A DNA stretch of 64,000 nt from Flavobacteriales bacterium (GCA_020635725.1 JACJZF010000012.1:9209-73208), one strand, 5' to 3'; positions 54,590-64,000 are shown, counted from the first letter of the stretch. The notes: generated from the letters alone by a model not told the origin. Made by a program: numbers and translations.

Positions 54590-56726
54590 GCAGGCGGAAC
54601 ACCGCGAGGTTGATTCCCGGCACCCGCACCGGCAGCAGGTTGTACCAGCGCGTGAAACGGATCAGCGCGCGCTTCATGCCGGTGAGGCTGCTCCAGATCT
54701 CTTCAGGCAGCAGGACCTTCTCCAGCTCATCGAGCGTGGCGCGGTCGATGCGGCCCAGCTTGGCATAGAGCAGCAGCTGCAGGTAGGTGCGGTGGATGAT
54801 TCCGAGCAGCTGCGCCGAATGCCCCTTCAGCGCGGCCTCACCCTTGAACTTGAGCACATAGAGCACCGCCGAAGCCGCGAAGCTCGTGAGCAACCTGCGC
54901 GGATCGATCACCTTGCGCTCCTCCGCGATCCGGTAGAAGCAGTCGGGCTCGGTGCGCCGCATGCGGTAACGCACGCCAGGCATGAGCAGGGCCCGCGTAT
55001 GGAGCTCCACATCCTGGTGCCTGCTGAACGCGGTATCGAAGCCGTGCAGCGCGCGCAGGAAGGCCCGGTCCCAGATGGGCTGCATGGTCTGCCACGGCAG
55101 CTGATGCCGGAAGAAATCCCTCAACGCATCGCGCGTAACGGGTACCCAGCGTTGCCCGCTATCGCCCGGGGCCGTGCGGAACACCTCCATGGTGGATACG
55201 GAGAAGTGCATGCCGCTTCCATCCATCACCGCGAGCCGTCGCTCGAAGCAGTCCGGCGCGAGCAGGTCATCGGCATCCAGGAAGATGATGTACGGCGCTC
55301 GGGCGAGCTCGATCCCCAGGTTGCGGCAATGATTCGCGCCACGATTCGTCTCCAGTGGCTCCACGGTGATGCGCGCGTCCGCCTCTGCCATCGCTCGCAG
55401 CATGGGCACCGTTTCGTCCGTCGAGCGGTCATCCACCACGATCAGCTCCCACCGGGGCATCGACTGGCGCTGCACGGAACGCACCATGTCGCCGATGAAG
55501 CCCTGCTTGTTGTAGCTCGGAACCACTACGGAAATCAAGGGTTCCGTGCCCGCATCGGGCCTGAATGGCGAAGGGTTCGGCAGCGAAGGCTCTGTGGCCA
55601 TGCACGCCTTCAGGATACCATAGCTCTTGTCGTACGCCTCTTTCGTGAAGCGCGTATTCGCGAGCTCCATCAGTCTTCTGCTCTCTTCCCTGGACGGCTT
55701 GGGAACCACCAGCGGCTCCGCTTCCTGAACAAGGGAACCGAGGCCCTCTTGCTGCACCATGCGGCTGAAGTCGCCCACGCGCTCGGAAATGAGCACGGGC
55801 AAGCCAGCGCTCAGGTACTCCGCGAATTTCGTCGGCGAGGCTACTTGGTTGGTGATGCGGTCCTCGCGCAGCAGGAGCCCGGCATCGCAGTCGAGCAGCA
55901 GGGAACGCACCTGCGCATGGTCCACCCAACGCCGCGCCACCTGGCTGGGGAAGCGTGCTTCCAGCCGGGTGATCACCGCATGCTCGTTGCTCAGGAAGAG
56001 CATGCGACGGTCGGCGGCGCCATGCAGCCAGGGCGAGACCAGGCGCTCCGCCAGTTCCAGCGATTGCCACCCCACGGCCGTACCGGAGTACACCAGGATG
56101 GTGTCCGATTCGGACCACCCGAGATCCGCGCGCAATCCGCTTGCCTGCTTCTCCTGCGAACGCTCCACGCTACGCCCCAAGGTGCACGGGATCACCAGAT
56201 GCCTGGTCGCCGCATAGTCGAACCGTTCGCGCCAGTGGCGCACCAAGGCCTGGCTCACCGCGATGCGCAGATCGGCGCCATGTACCGCATCCCGCTCCAA
56301 TTCAGCGCACTCGGTGATCAGCCGGTCGTCATCCACCACCCGGTACTCCTGCCACTCGGCGCCATAGGCGGCCCGCGCATCGAAGCACACCTGGTGGAGC
56401 AGGCCGCTGTCGCGCATGCGCAAGGCCAGCGCCGTGGCGAACACGCCGCGCGCGATCATGCCCGAAGGCCGCAGGAGACGGCAGATCAGCCACACCCAGA
56501 TCCAGTTGGCTCGCCAGTTGTTCTGGCGCGGCACCATGGGCAGCACGATCGCACGCGGCATGCGCTGCCTGATGCGGCGTCGGGATCGCAAGTAGCCGCG
56601 CAAGGAGATCAAGGCCACCAGGCGCACCTGATCGCCCTGCAGCGCGTTGAGGTGGTCCACCACATCGGTGACCTGGCTCCAGTAGACACCGCTGGGCTGA
56701 TCGTTGTACGTGAGGTAGATGATCAC
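54561..56726 (-). CDS. Two-domain glycosyltransferase (GT4-like plus GT2)
   Basis: 721 residues from a GTG start at 56726, whose GTGA overlaps the wecB stop. The N-terminal part (about 1-370) is a GT-B type transferase: YLTYNDQPSGVYWSQV, PTKFAEYLSAGLPVLISE. A GT2 domain begins near 395: SVVVPSYNKQGFIGDM, VVDDRSTDETV, NRGANHCRNLGIELA and LDADDLL. It can probably add two successive sugars. The C-terminal 200 residues are helical. Confidence 0.85.
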   Translation of the reverse strand: MIIYLTYNDQPSGVYWSQVTDVVDHLNALQGDQVRLVALISLRGYLRSRRRIRQRMPRAIVLPMVPRQNNWRANWIWVWLICRLLRPSGMIARGVFATALALRMRDSGLLHQVCFDARAAYGAEWQEYRVVDDDRLITECAELERDAVHGADLRIAVSQALVRHWRERFDYAATRHLVIPCTLGRSVERSQEKQASGLRADLGWSESDTILVYSGTAVGWQSLELAERLVSPWLHGAADRRMLFLSNEHAVITRLEARFPSQVARRWVDHAQVRSLLLDCDAGLLLREDRITNQVASPTKFAEYLSAGLPVLISERVGDFSRMVQQEGLGSLVQEAEPLVVPKPSREESRRLMELANTRFTKEAYDKSYGILKACMATEPSLPNPSPFRPDAGTEPLISVVVPSYNKQGFIGDMVRSVQRQSMPRWELIVVDDRSTDETVPMLRAMAEADARITVEPLETNRGANHCRNLGIELARAPYIIFLDADDLLAPDCFERRLAVMDGSGMHFSVSTMEVFRTAPGDSGQRWVPVTRDALRDFFRHQLPWQTMQPIWDRAFLRALHGFDTAFSRHQDVELHTRALLMPGVRYRMRRTEPDCFYRIAEERKVIDPRRLLTSFAASAVLYVLKFKGEAALKGHSAQLLGIIHRTYLQLLLYAKLGRIDRATLDELEKVLLPEEIWSSLTGMKRALIRFTRWYNLLPVRVPGINLAVFRLLTSGGRTTA

Positions 56727-57814
56727 AGCACGCGGTGCAGGACATCGATGACGCGCTCGGTGGCATGACCGTCCCACAGCGCGGGCACGGCGCCCCGTTT
56801 ATAGGCCCTGGCGCGTATGCTGGCGAGCGTGGCTCCGAGCCGTTCGAGGTCGAAGGTGATGAGCGTATTGGTGCCTTCCGTCACGGTCACGGGTCGTTCG
56901 GTGCTGGGCCGCAAGGTCAGGCACGGGATGCCACGGAAGGTGGTCTCCTCCTGCACGCCGCCGCTATCGGTGATGACCACCGCGCTGGTGGCCACGAGCC
57001 GCTGGAAATCGAAGTAGCCGAGCGGCTCGCAGAGCGTGACCTGCGGCAGCTGGGTCAACCGATCGTGCAGGCCGAAGCGCTGGGCATTGGCCATGGTGCG
57101 CGGATGGATCGGGAACACCACGTGATGCTCGCGTGCGACCAGCGCGATGAGTTCGATGACACGAGCCAATGGTTCCGGGGCATCCACGTTGGCCGGCCGG
57201 TGTATCGTGATCAGGGCGTGCCCTCCGGTTCGCAGGCCCAGGTCTTCGAGGATCGAGGAACGCTTGATCCGGTCATCGAAAGCCACGAGCGTATCGATCA
57301 TGGTATTGCCTACCCGGTGGATGGATGCCGCCGGTGTTCCTTCGCGGATCAGGTTCTCCTCTCCGCTGGGCTCGGTCACCAGGCAAGTGGTCGTGATGCG
57401 GTCCGTGAGGATCCGGTTCACCTCCTCCGGCATGCCCATATCGCCGCTTCGAAGGCCGCTCTCCAGATGCACGATGGGCAATCCGAGCTTATTGGCAGCC
57501 ACAGCGCCCGCGAGGGTGCTGTCCACATCGCCCACCACCATCACCGCATCCGGGGCCAGCTCGCGCAGAACAGGCTCCAGCGCCAGGATCAAGTGTCCCA
57601 TGCGCGCGGCCGGGGTCCCATTCGGTATGGAGAGGACGCGATCCGGTCGAAGACCGAATTGATCGAAGAACACGGTGCTCATCCGATCATCGGTGTGCTG
57701 GCCGGTATGCACGAGTTCAACCTGAATGCCGCCGTGCCGTTGCGCCACCTCCTTCAGGCGGGTGACCTTCATGAAATTGGGCCGCGTGCCCACGATCGTC
57801 AGTATCCGCTTCAT
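56723..57814 (-). CDS. wecB: UDP-N-acetylglucosamine 2-epimerase
   Basis: 363 residues, non-hydrolysing type. VGTRPNFMKVTRLKEV, HTGQHTDDRMS, VVGDVDSTLAGAVAA, HLESGLRSGDMGMPEEVNR (shortened) and TDSGGVQEETTFRG. It makes UDP-ManNAc, a precursor of surface glycans. ATGA with the acetyltransferase gene upstream and GTGA with the GT4-GT2 gene downstream. Confidence 0.95.
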   Translation of the reverse strand: MKRILTIVGTRPNFMKVTRLKEVAQRHGGIQVELVHTGQHTDDRMSTVFFDQFGLRPDRVLSIPNGTPAARMGHLILALEPVLRELAPDAVMVVGDVDSTLAGAVAANKLGLPIVHLESGLRSGDMGMPEEVNRILTDRITTTCLVTEPSGEENLIREGTPAASIHRVGNTMIDTLVAFDDRIKRSSILEDLGLRTGGHALITIHRPANVDAPEPLARVIELIALVAREHHVVFPIHPRTMANAQRFGLHDRLTQLPQVTLCEPLGYFDFQRLVATSAVVITDSGGVQEETTFRGIPCLTLRPSTERPVTVTEGTNTLITFDLERLGATLASIRARAYKRGAVPALWDGHATERVIDVLHRVL

Positions 57815-58380
57815 CCCTGGCTGCGCGTGGCGATGATGTATTCGTCGCTGGGCGTTTCGCTGATGGGGCGGGCCGGTGCTCCAGCGATGGTGATGCGGCC
57901 TTGGGGGTATGATCGGTTCACCACGGCATTGGCGCCCACCACCAGATTGGGGCCGAGCTCCACGTCGCCGAAGATCTTGGCGCCAGGGCCGATGTAGCAG
58001 TTGTCGCCGATGCGCGGCGCCGGCTCCGGTGGCGGCCCCGGGCGAGTGCCGATGACCACATCCACATGGATGCGGCAATTGGCGCCGATGCGCGCATCGG
58101 GATGCACCACGATGGTGCCCCGGTGCGCGATGGAGAGACCCGGGCCGAAGGTGTTCAAGGGGATCTCGAATCCGCAGCGCACGCTCTGCCGGTGGAGGCG
58201 CCAGGACCAATACCGCCGGAGCAATCCATTGGCGCCGGTGTTGTGCAGGTATTCCACGCGCCGCAACAGGCGCTGGAAGATCCACACCTCATCATAGGGC
58301 GAAGGGCGATGCCCCGAGCGACGCAATCCCATGCGGTCGGCATCCAAATAGCGAAGCAGGTCCTGTCGATCGCGGATCAT
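57811..58380 (-). CDS. Serine-acetyltransferase-like hexapeptide enzyme
   Basis: 189 residues. A helical N-terminal part precedes a left-handed beta-helix (IAHRGTIVVHPDARIGANCR, IGDNCYIGPGAKIFGDVELG, GANAVVN). Such CysE-like enzymes in glycan loci usually acetylate a sugar. The catalytic His is likely that of the IAHRG motif. Translationally coupled on both sides. Confidence 0.85.
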   Translation of the reverse strand: MIRDRQDLLRYLDADRMGLRRSGHRPSPYDEVWIFQRLLRRVEYLHNTGANGLLRRYWSWRLHRQSVRCGFEIPLNTFGPGLSIAHRGTIVVHPDARIGANCRIHVDVVIGTRPGPPPEPAPRIGDNCYIGPGAKIFGDVELGPNLVVGANAVVNRSYPQGRITIAGAPARPISETPSDEYIIATRSQG

Positions 58381-59321
58381 CTCCCCTTCAGATCACTCTT
58401 GAGCGCGGCGAGCAGCTCGGCCATTCGGAAACCGAACATGCGATAGGCTCGCACGTAGCCAGCCGAAGTGGCCTTGCCCGACTCAGGGATGAAGCCCCGC
58501 GGCATGAGTGCATCATGCGCGCTGCGCGCTGCGCGACGGTCATGCGCCGAAAGTACGCGCAAGGCCATGAACAGATACTGGTCCGCGGCATCCGCGGCGG
58601 CTTCTCCTTCCGGTGTGCCCATGGCACGCACATGGTCGCGCATGGCCTTGCGCAGCTCGAGGTAACGCAGCCAGTTCTCCCGTTCATCGGTGCGGCTGAT
58701 CGACCCCCTCTCCCGCTTGAGGATATCGCAGCCCACCTCGGCATCCACGGCTACGGTCGCGCCTTGCTTGAGCATGCGGAACATCAACTCGTAATCCTGG
58801 CTGCTCCGGAGCATTTCATCCCAACCGCCGGCCGACTCCACGGCAGCGCGACGGAACAGATTGGAGCTTGTGGTACCCAGGCGCGTGCGCACCAAGGCCT
58901 GCCATGGCGCTCCATCAAGCGGCGTCACCACTTCCTCTGGTCGCTGCTGCTCGAACCGGTTGGCATAGGCCCCGGCTACGATGTCGGCCTGGCTGGCGTT
59001 GGCCAGGTCCAGCTGCCGCTTGAGCTTGCCCGGCCGGAGGGCATCATCGGCATCGAGGAACTGGATGAGATCGCCGCCGGACACGCGCATGCCGGTGTTG
59101 CGCGCCGCGCACGCGCCCGAGGGCCGGTCCATGCGTATCACGCGCACGGCCATGCGATGCTCCGCCACGAACGAGGCGATGGCCTCCAAGGTGCCATCGG
59201 TGCTGGCGTCATCCACCACCACGGTCTCGAGGTCGGCCATGGCCTGCGCCTGCACCGATCGGAGCGCCGCACCGATGTGCTTCGCCACGTTGCGGCAAGG
59301 AATCACCACGGCCAGCTTCAT
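58377..59321 (-). CDS. Glycosyltransferase family 2
   Basis: 314 residues. AVVIPCRNVAKHIGAALRSV, VDDASTDGT, SGACAARNTGM and LDADDAL mark a GT-A enzyme. TACTTTGC (59326-59333) lies 4 nt before the ATG, so this gene may start its own transcript with the genes down to 54561. See the similar plus-strand gene at 53654-54589. Confidence 0.93.
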   Translation of the reverse strand: MKLAVVIPCRNVAKHIGAALRSVQAQAMADLETVVVDDASTDGTLEAIASFVAEHRMAVRVIRMDRPSGACAARNTGMRVSGGDLIQFLDADDALRPGKLKRQLDLANASQADIVAGAYANRFEQQRPEEVVTPLDGAPWQALVRTRLGTTSSNLFRRAAVESAGGWDEMLRSSQDYELMFRMLKQGATVAVDAEVGCDILKRERGSISRTDERENWLRYLELRKAMRDHVRAMGTPEGEAAADAADQYLFMALRVLSAHDRRAARSAHDALMPRGFIPESGKATSAGYVRAYRMFGFRMAELLAALKSDLKGR

Positions 59322-59375
59322 CGGTGCAAAGTAGCGGCCCTCTTCGGATGGCGCGTGCATGCCCTGCGAGCGGCC

Positions 59376-60389
59376 TCAGGCCCTGTCATCGGATCGCCGG
59401 TCGCGCAACCGGCCCAAGCCCAGCTTGCCCAGATACACCAAGCGTCGCGCATCGCGCACCGGCCCCTTCAGCCAATGGCGAAGGCCCAGCAACGGGTCGA
59501 TATCGGAGACCATGTAGAACAGGTCTTGCCAGGCCCGATCGAGCCGCTCGGTGAATGCCGGTTCAGGAAAGAGCCGGCGCCGGGCGTTGAGCTCCTTCAA
59601 CTCCTGCAACCAGCCGTGGAAGCCGGCGATGAGCCGCTCATCGGGCTTGGTGCGGAACGAGCGCAGCGCCACGAGGTGCAGCGCGCATCGCTCCTGGTCG
59701 AAGGGGATGCCGTACAGCGCGAACACATCTTCGAGGATCACGCTGCGGTAGTCGGCTCGCCGTGTCCCGTGGGTGCTGTTCTGCGCGCCGCGTCGGTACT
59801 CCACGAGAGGAGCGTCGATATTGTCCATGGAGCCATGCTGCAGCATGCGGGCCCAAAGCATCCAGTCCTCACCGATGCGCGGCCAATCATCGCCGAAGCG
59901 CAGGCTATGCTTCCGGAGGAAATCGGCACGCATGATGGCGGTGGGCTGCGCGATGGGATTGCCGAAGAGCACCTCGGCGCGGCAAGCGTCCTGCCCCACC
60001 GGGAACCGCCAGAGGCCCTCCTCCGCGCCGAACAAGCGGAGATGCCCGCCGCTCGCGCAGAGGTCAGGTCGCGCATCCATCAACTCCACTTGGCGGCTGA
60101 ACCGGCCGGGGAGGCAGATGTCATCGGCGTCCACGCGAATGATGTACTCGCCGCGCGCGAGGTCGATTCCTCGCTGCGCCGCACCGGCTGGCCCCAGGTT
60201 GCGCTCCGTGCGGATCATCCGCACCCGACGATCATCGATCGCGCGGATCAGATCGGGACCCGAGTCGGTGCTCCAGTCATCGACCGCGATCACCTCGAAG
60301 TCATCCAGGTCCTGCGCGAGGATGCTGTCGAAGCACTCTTTCAGGAAGGGCTCCTTATTGAACACCGTGACGACGACGGAAGCCTTCAT
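59376..60389 (-). CDS. Glycosyltransferase family 2
   Basis: 337 residues. SVVVTVFNKEPFLKECFDSI, VDDWSTDSGP, RGEYIIRVDADDI. The middle holds WPRIGEDWMLWARML, where the acid motif ED is probably the catalytic base. ATGA links its ATG to the upstream gene. It is closest in layout to the GT2 gene at 62109-63161. Confidence 0.92.
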   Translation of the reverse strand: MKASVVVTVFNKEPFLKECFDSILAQDLDDFEVIAVDDWSTDSGPDLIRAIDDRRVRMIRTERNLGPAGAAQRGIDLARGEYIIRVDADDICLPGRFSRQVELMDARPDLCASGGHLRLFGAEEGLWRFPVGQDACRAEVLFGNPIAQPTAIMRADFLRKHSLRFGDDWPRIGEDWMLWARMLQHGSMDNIDAPLVEYRRGAQNSTHGTRRADYRSVILEDVFALYGIPFDQERCALHLVALRSFRTKPDERLIAGFHGWLQELKELNARRRLFPEPAFTERLDRAWQDLFYMVSDIDPLLGLRHWLKGPVRDARRLVYLGKLGLGRLRDRRSDDRA

Positions 60390-61387
60390 CCGAAGAGGTG
60401 ATGGAGCTTGCGCCGCAGCCGGAAGGCCAGCCAGCTGCGCGCGCGGAGCTGTTGATCGAGCCGAGCGAGCTGCTCCTGCTGCTCGGTGCTGAGGGTTCCG
60501 AGATCCAAGCGCTCTTCGCGCAGAGCCCGCATCATGCGGTGATCGCTGCGCGAGAAGATGGTATGATGCCATTTGAGCAGGAAGGCGACGACCATGTCGC
60601 GCACACGCTCGTGCTGGGCGCTATCCACGGGCAGCGGCCGAAGGCTCGGCGTGATGTCATGGCCCAAGGCCAGCACGCGGGCGTAGGCATCGAGGCCAAC
60701 GGAAAGGCACATTCGATGGAGCACGCTGGCCTGCTCATCGAGGAAAGCGGCCCTCATGCGCGCGGTCTTGCTGGCAGCATGGGCCCTGAATACGGCCAAC
60801 TCCCATGGCACTACGCGCACCCCGGCCGTGCCGAACCGGAGCAGCACCTGCAACCAGAGCTCATAGTCCATCACGCAGTGCAGGCGTTCCTCAAGCCCTT
60901 CCACGGCGCGCACCGCATCCATGCGGAAGAAGGTGCACTGCTGGTTGATACGGGGCGCCGTGAAGAGACGCTCAGGGTCGTCCGCATCATCCATGGCCAT
61001 GGGCTCCTCGCGGCCATCCGGATGCCGAAGGCGGCGCACGCAGGTGAGCACGACCAGATTGGGATCCTCGGCGAAGGCGGCGCCCACGCGCTCCAACGAG
61101 CCGGGCAGCAGCAAGTCATCGCTGTTGATCCATCCGAAGACCTCACCGGTAGCGTGCGCGAGGCCCTTGTTCAGCGCATGACTCTGCCCCCGGTCGGCTT
61201 CGGAGCACCACCACGCCAGCTCATGGGCGTGGCGCTCGATCACCTGGCGGGAGCCGTCGGTGCTGCCGCCGTCCACCACGATGTGCTCCACGGCAGGATA
61301 CGCTTGGTCATGCACGCTCCGCAGGCATTCCTCGAGGTACTGGACCTGTTCGAAGCTGGGGGTGATGATGCTGATCCGTATCGCCAT
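60386..61387 (-). CDS. Glycosyltransferase family 2 (WcaA-like)
   Basis: 333 residues. SIITPSFEQVQYLEECLRSV, VDGGSTDGS, ADRGQSHALNKGLAHATGEV and WINSDDLLLPGS are signatures of the subgroup that has DGGSTDG and NSDD in place of DDGSTD and DADD. The C-terminal 100 residues are helical and basic. A 5-nt gap separates it from the methyltransferase gene. Confidence 0.93.
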   Translation of the reverse strand: MAIRISIITPSFEQVQYLEECLRSVHDQAYPAVEHIVVDGGSTDGSRQVIERHAHELAWWCSEADRGQSHALNKGLAHATGEVFGWINSDDLLLPGSLERVGAAFAEDPNLVVLTCVRRLRHPDGREEPMAMDDADDPERLFTAPRINQQCTFFRMDAVRAVEGLEERLHCVMDYELWLQVLLRFGTAGVRVVPWELAVFRAHAASKTARMRAAFLDEQASVLHRMCLSVGLDAYARVLALGHDITPSLRPLPVDSAQHERVRDMVVAFLLKWHHTIFSRSDHRMMRALREERLDLGTLSTEQQEQLARLDQQLRARSWLAFRLRRKLHHLFG

Positions 61388-61392
61388 CGCCG

Positions 61393-62112
61393 CTAGGCCT
61401 TGCGGGCTGTGGCCGAAAGGCCGGTGATCATGAGCCAGTTGAGTTCCTCCGGCACCCGGTCAACACGCAGGAGCAGTCGTACGAACGGGTATGTGGCGAT
61501 CTGCAGGATGAAACGAGCCCAGCGCGGCATGGGCCGCCGCATGACCCAAAGGCCGATCATCTGCGCCAGGCTCGCATCCCACCCGCCATAGACGTTCACC
61601 TGCGCATCGGCGAATCCGGCATCGGCGAGGAGCCTGCGCAGTGCGTAGGGCGTGTAGCGGTGCTCGTCGTACGGGGCATCGTGCAAGGGCCACAGGAATG
61701 GGACGGTCACCAGCAGCATGCCGCCCGGCCTGAGCACCCGTGCCACTTCGCGCAGCACGGCCTCCGGCCTCGGACAATGCTCGAGCACTTCGGTAGCCAT
61801 GGCGCAATCAACCGAAGCATCGGGCAACGGGATCGTGTTCCCATCCCAGATCACGTCCGGCATCGCGTCCTTGTATGTCCCCTCGCCGGCAGGCGGCAGA
61901 TCCATGCCCACGTAGCGCGTGACTTGGGAAGGCGGCGCGGTGATGATGGACTGGTAGGGCTTCAAACCGCAACCCACGTCGAGGAAGGTGCCTTTCCAAT
62001 GGACCGATGCGGCACGCACGGCGCGCTCGATGCCCGTGCGCATGTGATGGAGGTCGATCGTGTCCAGCACGAGCGGCGCCCCGATGAATCGTTTACGGTC
62101 CGCGCGGCTCAT
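61393..62112 (-). CDS. Class I SAM-dependent methyltransferase
   Basis: 239 residues. Motif I LDVGCGLKPYQS, then the acidic GMDLPPAGEG, DCAMATEVLEHCPRPEAVLR and VLRPGGMLLVTVPF. Probably methylates a sugar or terminates a glycan chain, given its neighbours. ATGA overlaps the stop of the upstream GT2 gene. Confidence 0.9.
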   Translation of the reverse strand: MSRADRKRFIGAPLVLDTIDLHHMRTGIERAVRAASVHWKGTFLDVGCGLKPYQSIITAPPSQVTRYVGMDLPPAGEGTYKDAMPDVIWDGNTIPLPDASVDCAMATEVLEHCPRPEAVLREVARVLRPGGMLLVTVPFLWPLHDAPYDEHRYTPYALRRLLADAGFADAQVNVYGGWDASLAQMIGLWVMRRPMPRWARFILQIATYPFVRLLLRVDRVPEELNWLMITGLSATARKA

Positions 62113-63161
62113 GGTCTATCGGTTTCTGGCGTGGCCATGTCGTTCGCTTTCCATCCGAACATGCGTTTGGCGCTTACCTGAAGGAGGTAGCGCATGTTGC
62201 CCATGGTCCACCCGGCCCCGGCGCTCATGTGCGCGCAAGCATCGAGGAAGCGGTGATCGGCGATGATGAAGAAGAGGCGCTTGAAGCGTCGCAGGAGCTC
62301 AGCCTCGAAGACATCCGCGGGGAACAGGCCTGCTGCGCGGTTGTGCGCCACGAGCCGGTCGATCCAGCCAGCCAGGGCCAGGATCTCATGACGGTCCGGC
62401 ACCTTGCGGAAGAGCCGATGCAGCATGAGCTGCAGGCGCACGTCATCCATGCTGCCGGGTATGCCCCACATCTCGAATTGCCGCTGGTAGATCCGTGCCT
62501 TATCAGCGAGGGGGTCACGGCCATGGCGCATGTTCTGCGCGCCTAGCCGGTACAGGGTGAGCGGCTCCTGGATGTTGGCGAAGCGCAGATGCGGTGCCCA
62601 GGTGAGCAGGAATAGGAAGTCCATGCCGGGGTGGCGCCAGCTCTCATCGCATCGCAAGGCGTGCTGCTCGATGATGGCGCGCCGCACGAGCACCGTGCCG
62701 TAGCATGCAGGATCGCCGAAGAGCATCTTGCCGCGCGCCGTGCGGTCGTCCGCGGGCCAATGCCACATCTCATCCTTGTCGCCGAAGGCGCGCAGCGAGC
62801 TCCCTACGGCGCCGATCTCCGGGTGAGCATCGAGAAAAGCGACCTGCCGCTCGATCCGCGTGGGGAGCATGATGTCATCGGCATCGAGGATCGCGATGAA
62901 CTCTCCGCGCGCGGCGTCGTAGCCGCGGTTGGCGGCGGCGGGCCTTCCGGTGTTCCGTTCGGACGTGAGTAGCCGGATGCGCCGATCATCCAAGGCGCGC
63001 ACGGTATCCGCTCCGCCATCGGTGCTGGCATCATCCACCACCAGGAGCTCCAGGTCGGTGAAGGTGCTGGTGAGCACGCTGCGAATGGCATCGGCGACGA
63101 AAGGCCCTTTGTTGTACAGGGTCATCAGCACGCTCACGCGCGGGTTGCTCGTCATCGGCAT
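62109..63161 (-). CDS. Glycosyltransferase family 2
   Basis: 350 residues. SVLMTLYNKGPFVADAIRSV, VDDASTDGG, AANRGYDAARGEFIAILDA and DADDIMLP. Start ATG at 63161 (ATG 63155 is also possible), 12 nt after TATCTTCG (63174-63181, minus strand). It shares layout with the GT2 at 59376-60389. Confidence 0.92.
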   Translation of the reverse strand: MPMTSNPRVSVLMTLYNKGPFVADAIRSVLTSTFTDLELLVVDDASTDGGADTVRALDDRRIRLLTSERNTGRPAAANRGYDAARGEFIAILDADDIMLPTRIERQVAFLDAHPEIGAVGSSLRAFGDKDEMWHWPADDRTARGKMLFGDPACYGTVLVRRAIIEQHALRCDESWRHPGMDFLFLLTWAPHLRFANIQEPLTLYRLGAQNMRHGRDPLADKARIYQRQFEMWGIPGSMDDVRLQLMLHRLFRKVPDRHEILALAGWIDRLVAHNRAAGLFPADVFEAELLRRFKRLFFIIADHRFLDACAHMSAGAGWTMGNMRYLLQVSAKRMFGWKANDMATPETDRP

Positions 63162-63200
63162 CACGGAAGGCGGCGAAGATAGACCGATGCCTCCGGGGGC

Positions 63201-64000
63201 TCAGGCCGCCGCGCCATCCAGCACCGCCTGCAGCCGGGCGATGCTGTCCTCCACCCTGTGGTGGCGCGTGGCGCTTGCCCGGCCGGCGGCACCCAGGCGC
63301 CCGGCAAGCGCGGGGTCCATGGCAAGCGCTTCCATCGCCTCGGCCATGCCCTGCACGTCGAATTCATCGCACAGCAGACCGCTCTCCTGGTGCCGCACCA
63401 CATCGGCGATCCCAGCATGCCGCGTGCTCACTACGGGTATGCCCGTGGCCATGGCCTCCAGCACCGCGAGCGGGGTGCCTTCCATGTCGCCGCTGAGGGC
63501 GCGCACGCTGTGCTGCACGAAAGCGCGCGCGCCGCGCATCAGCGCAGCTACCTCCTCCGGGGTGCGAACGCCGCAGAGATCGACCCTGCCAGCCAGCGGA
63601 CCCGAACGAACACGCTGCGCGCAGCTCTCCCAGAGCGGGCCTTGACCGGCGAAGGTGAGGCGCGCCTCCGGCACGCGTTGCACGAGCCGCTCGAAAGCGC
63701 TCAGCGTGAGATGCGGCGCCTTCTTATCGACGAAGCGGCCCACTGCCACGAAGTGCGGCGGCGCGGCAGCCGGATCGCCTTGAGCGAAACGCTCGGCATC
63801 GATGCCATAGCAGTTGTAGATCAGCTTCTCCCGGGGCGCTCCCAAGTCGAGGAGCCGTTGCTCCATGGCGCGGCTCACCACCACCAGGGCCGCCGCTTGC
63901 GCGAAGAGGGCCTGGTAGCGATCCGTTGCGCGCGCGGCGGCCTCCTTGTGCGCATCGAAGCCATGGAAATGCGCCACGAGCGGCACGCCCGCCCTCCTGC
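63201..64000 (-). CDS. Glycosyltransferase family 4 (5' end beyond window)
   Basis: At least 266 residues; the frame is open to the window end. LVAHFHGFDAHKE, a linker LIYNCYGIDAERF, FVAVGRFVDKKAPHLTLSAF and the acid motif in GDMEGTPLAVLEAMATGIP identify GT4. A 39-nt gap separates it from the next gene. Whether a promoter lies there is suggested by TATCTTCG. Confidence 0.9.
   Translation of the reverse strand, partial: RRAGVPLVAHFHGFDAHKEAAARATDRYQALFAQAAALVVVSRAMEQRLLDLGAPREKLIYNCYGIDAERFAQGDPAAAPPHFVAVGRFVDKKAPHLTLSAFERLVQRVPEARLTFAGQGPLWESCAQRVRSGPLAGRVDLCGVRTPEEVAALMRGARAFVQHSVRALSGDMEGTPLAVLEAMATGIPVVSTRHAGIADVVRHQESGLLCDEFDVQGMAEAMEALAMDPALAGRLGAAGRASATRHHRVEDSIARLQAVLDGAAA

Overview
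The window comes from a GC-rich member of the Bacteroidota, most likely an uncultured Flavobacteriales. The evidence is type IX secretion (T9SS) sorting domains, a Bat (Bacteroides aerotolerance) operon, a GldI-like lipoprotein next to nrnA, Bacteroidota-only families (DUF5723, DUF6089), no Shine-Dalgarno pattern, and promoter elements of the Bacteroidota -7 type (TAnnTTTG, here often TAnnTTCG). No insertion sequence, integrase, CRISPR array or prophage was seen.

Layout. 1-12.7 kb is housekeeping: the 3' end of dnaA, a low-molecular-weight phosphatase, an RsmI-like methyltransferase, a DUF5723 protein, two FKBP lipoproteins, nrnA, ndk, a DUF721 gene, recF, ribH and small membrane or hydrolase genes. 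12.8-21.7 kb is a nine-gene MoxR/DUF58/Bat operon. It meets, end to end, a 1684-residue T9SS beta-helix protein with six 79-residue Ig-like repeats (21.7-26.8 kb). 27.1-28.5 kb holds tRNA-Arg, tRNA-Pro and tRNA-Ser, all on the minus strand, separated by two arrays of one family of 111-116 bp tandem repeats. 28.6-38.4 kb holds a divergent malate synthase-like gene, a DUF551 protein, an FKBP isomerase, an alpha/beta hydrolase, guaB, a T9SS type B protein, a nitronate monooxygenase/FabK-like enzyme and a DUF6089 protein.

38.5-64 kb is mainly a cell-surface glycan region. A seven-gene minus-strand block (48.25 to 38.48 kb) carries a small membrane protein, two CotH-kinase-like proteins, an O-antigen-ligase-like membrane protein, a metallophosphoesterase, a nucleotide-sugar epimerase and an asparagine synthase. 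A second, mostly minus-strand block (64 to 51.5 kb) has at least eight glycosyltransferases, a UDP-GlcNAc 2-epimerase, a serine-acetyltransferase-like enzyme, a methyltransferase and another epimerase. Between them is a plus-strand operon of a T9SS cargo protein followed by three paralogous secreted proteins, each joining a phage-tail-fibre-like region to an eight-cysteine C-type-lectin/FGE-like domain. This operon is the best candidate for an undescribed system.

Two patterns run through the window. Many genes have a -7-like element ending 3-9 nt before the start codon, implying leaderless transcripts. About twenty gene junctions share the four bases ATGA or GTGA, implying translational coupling.
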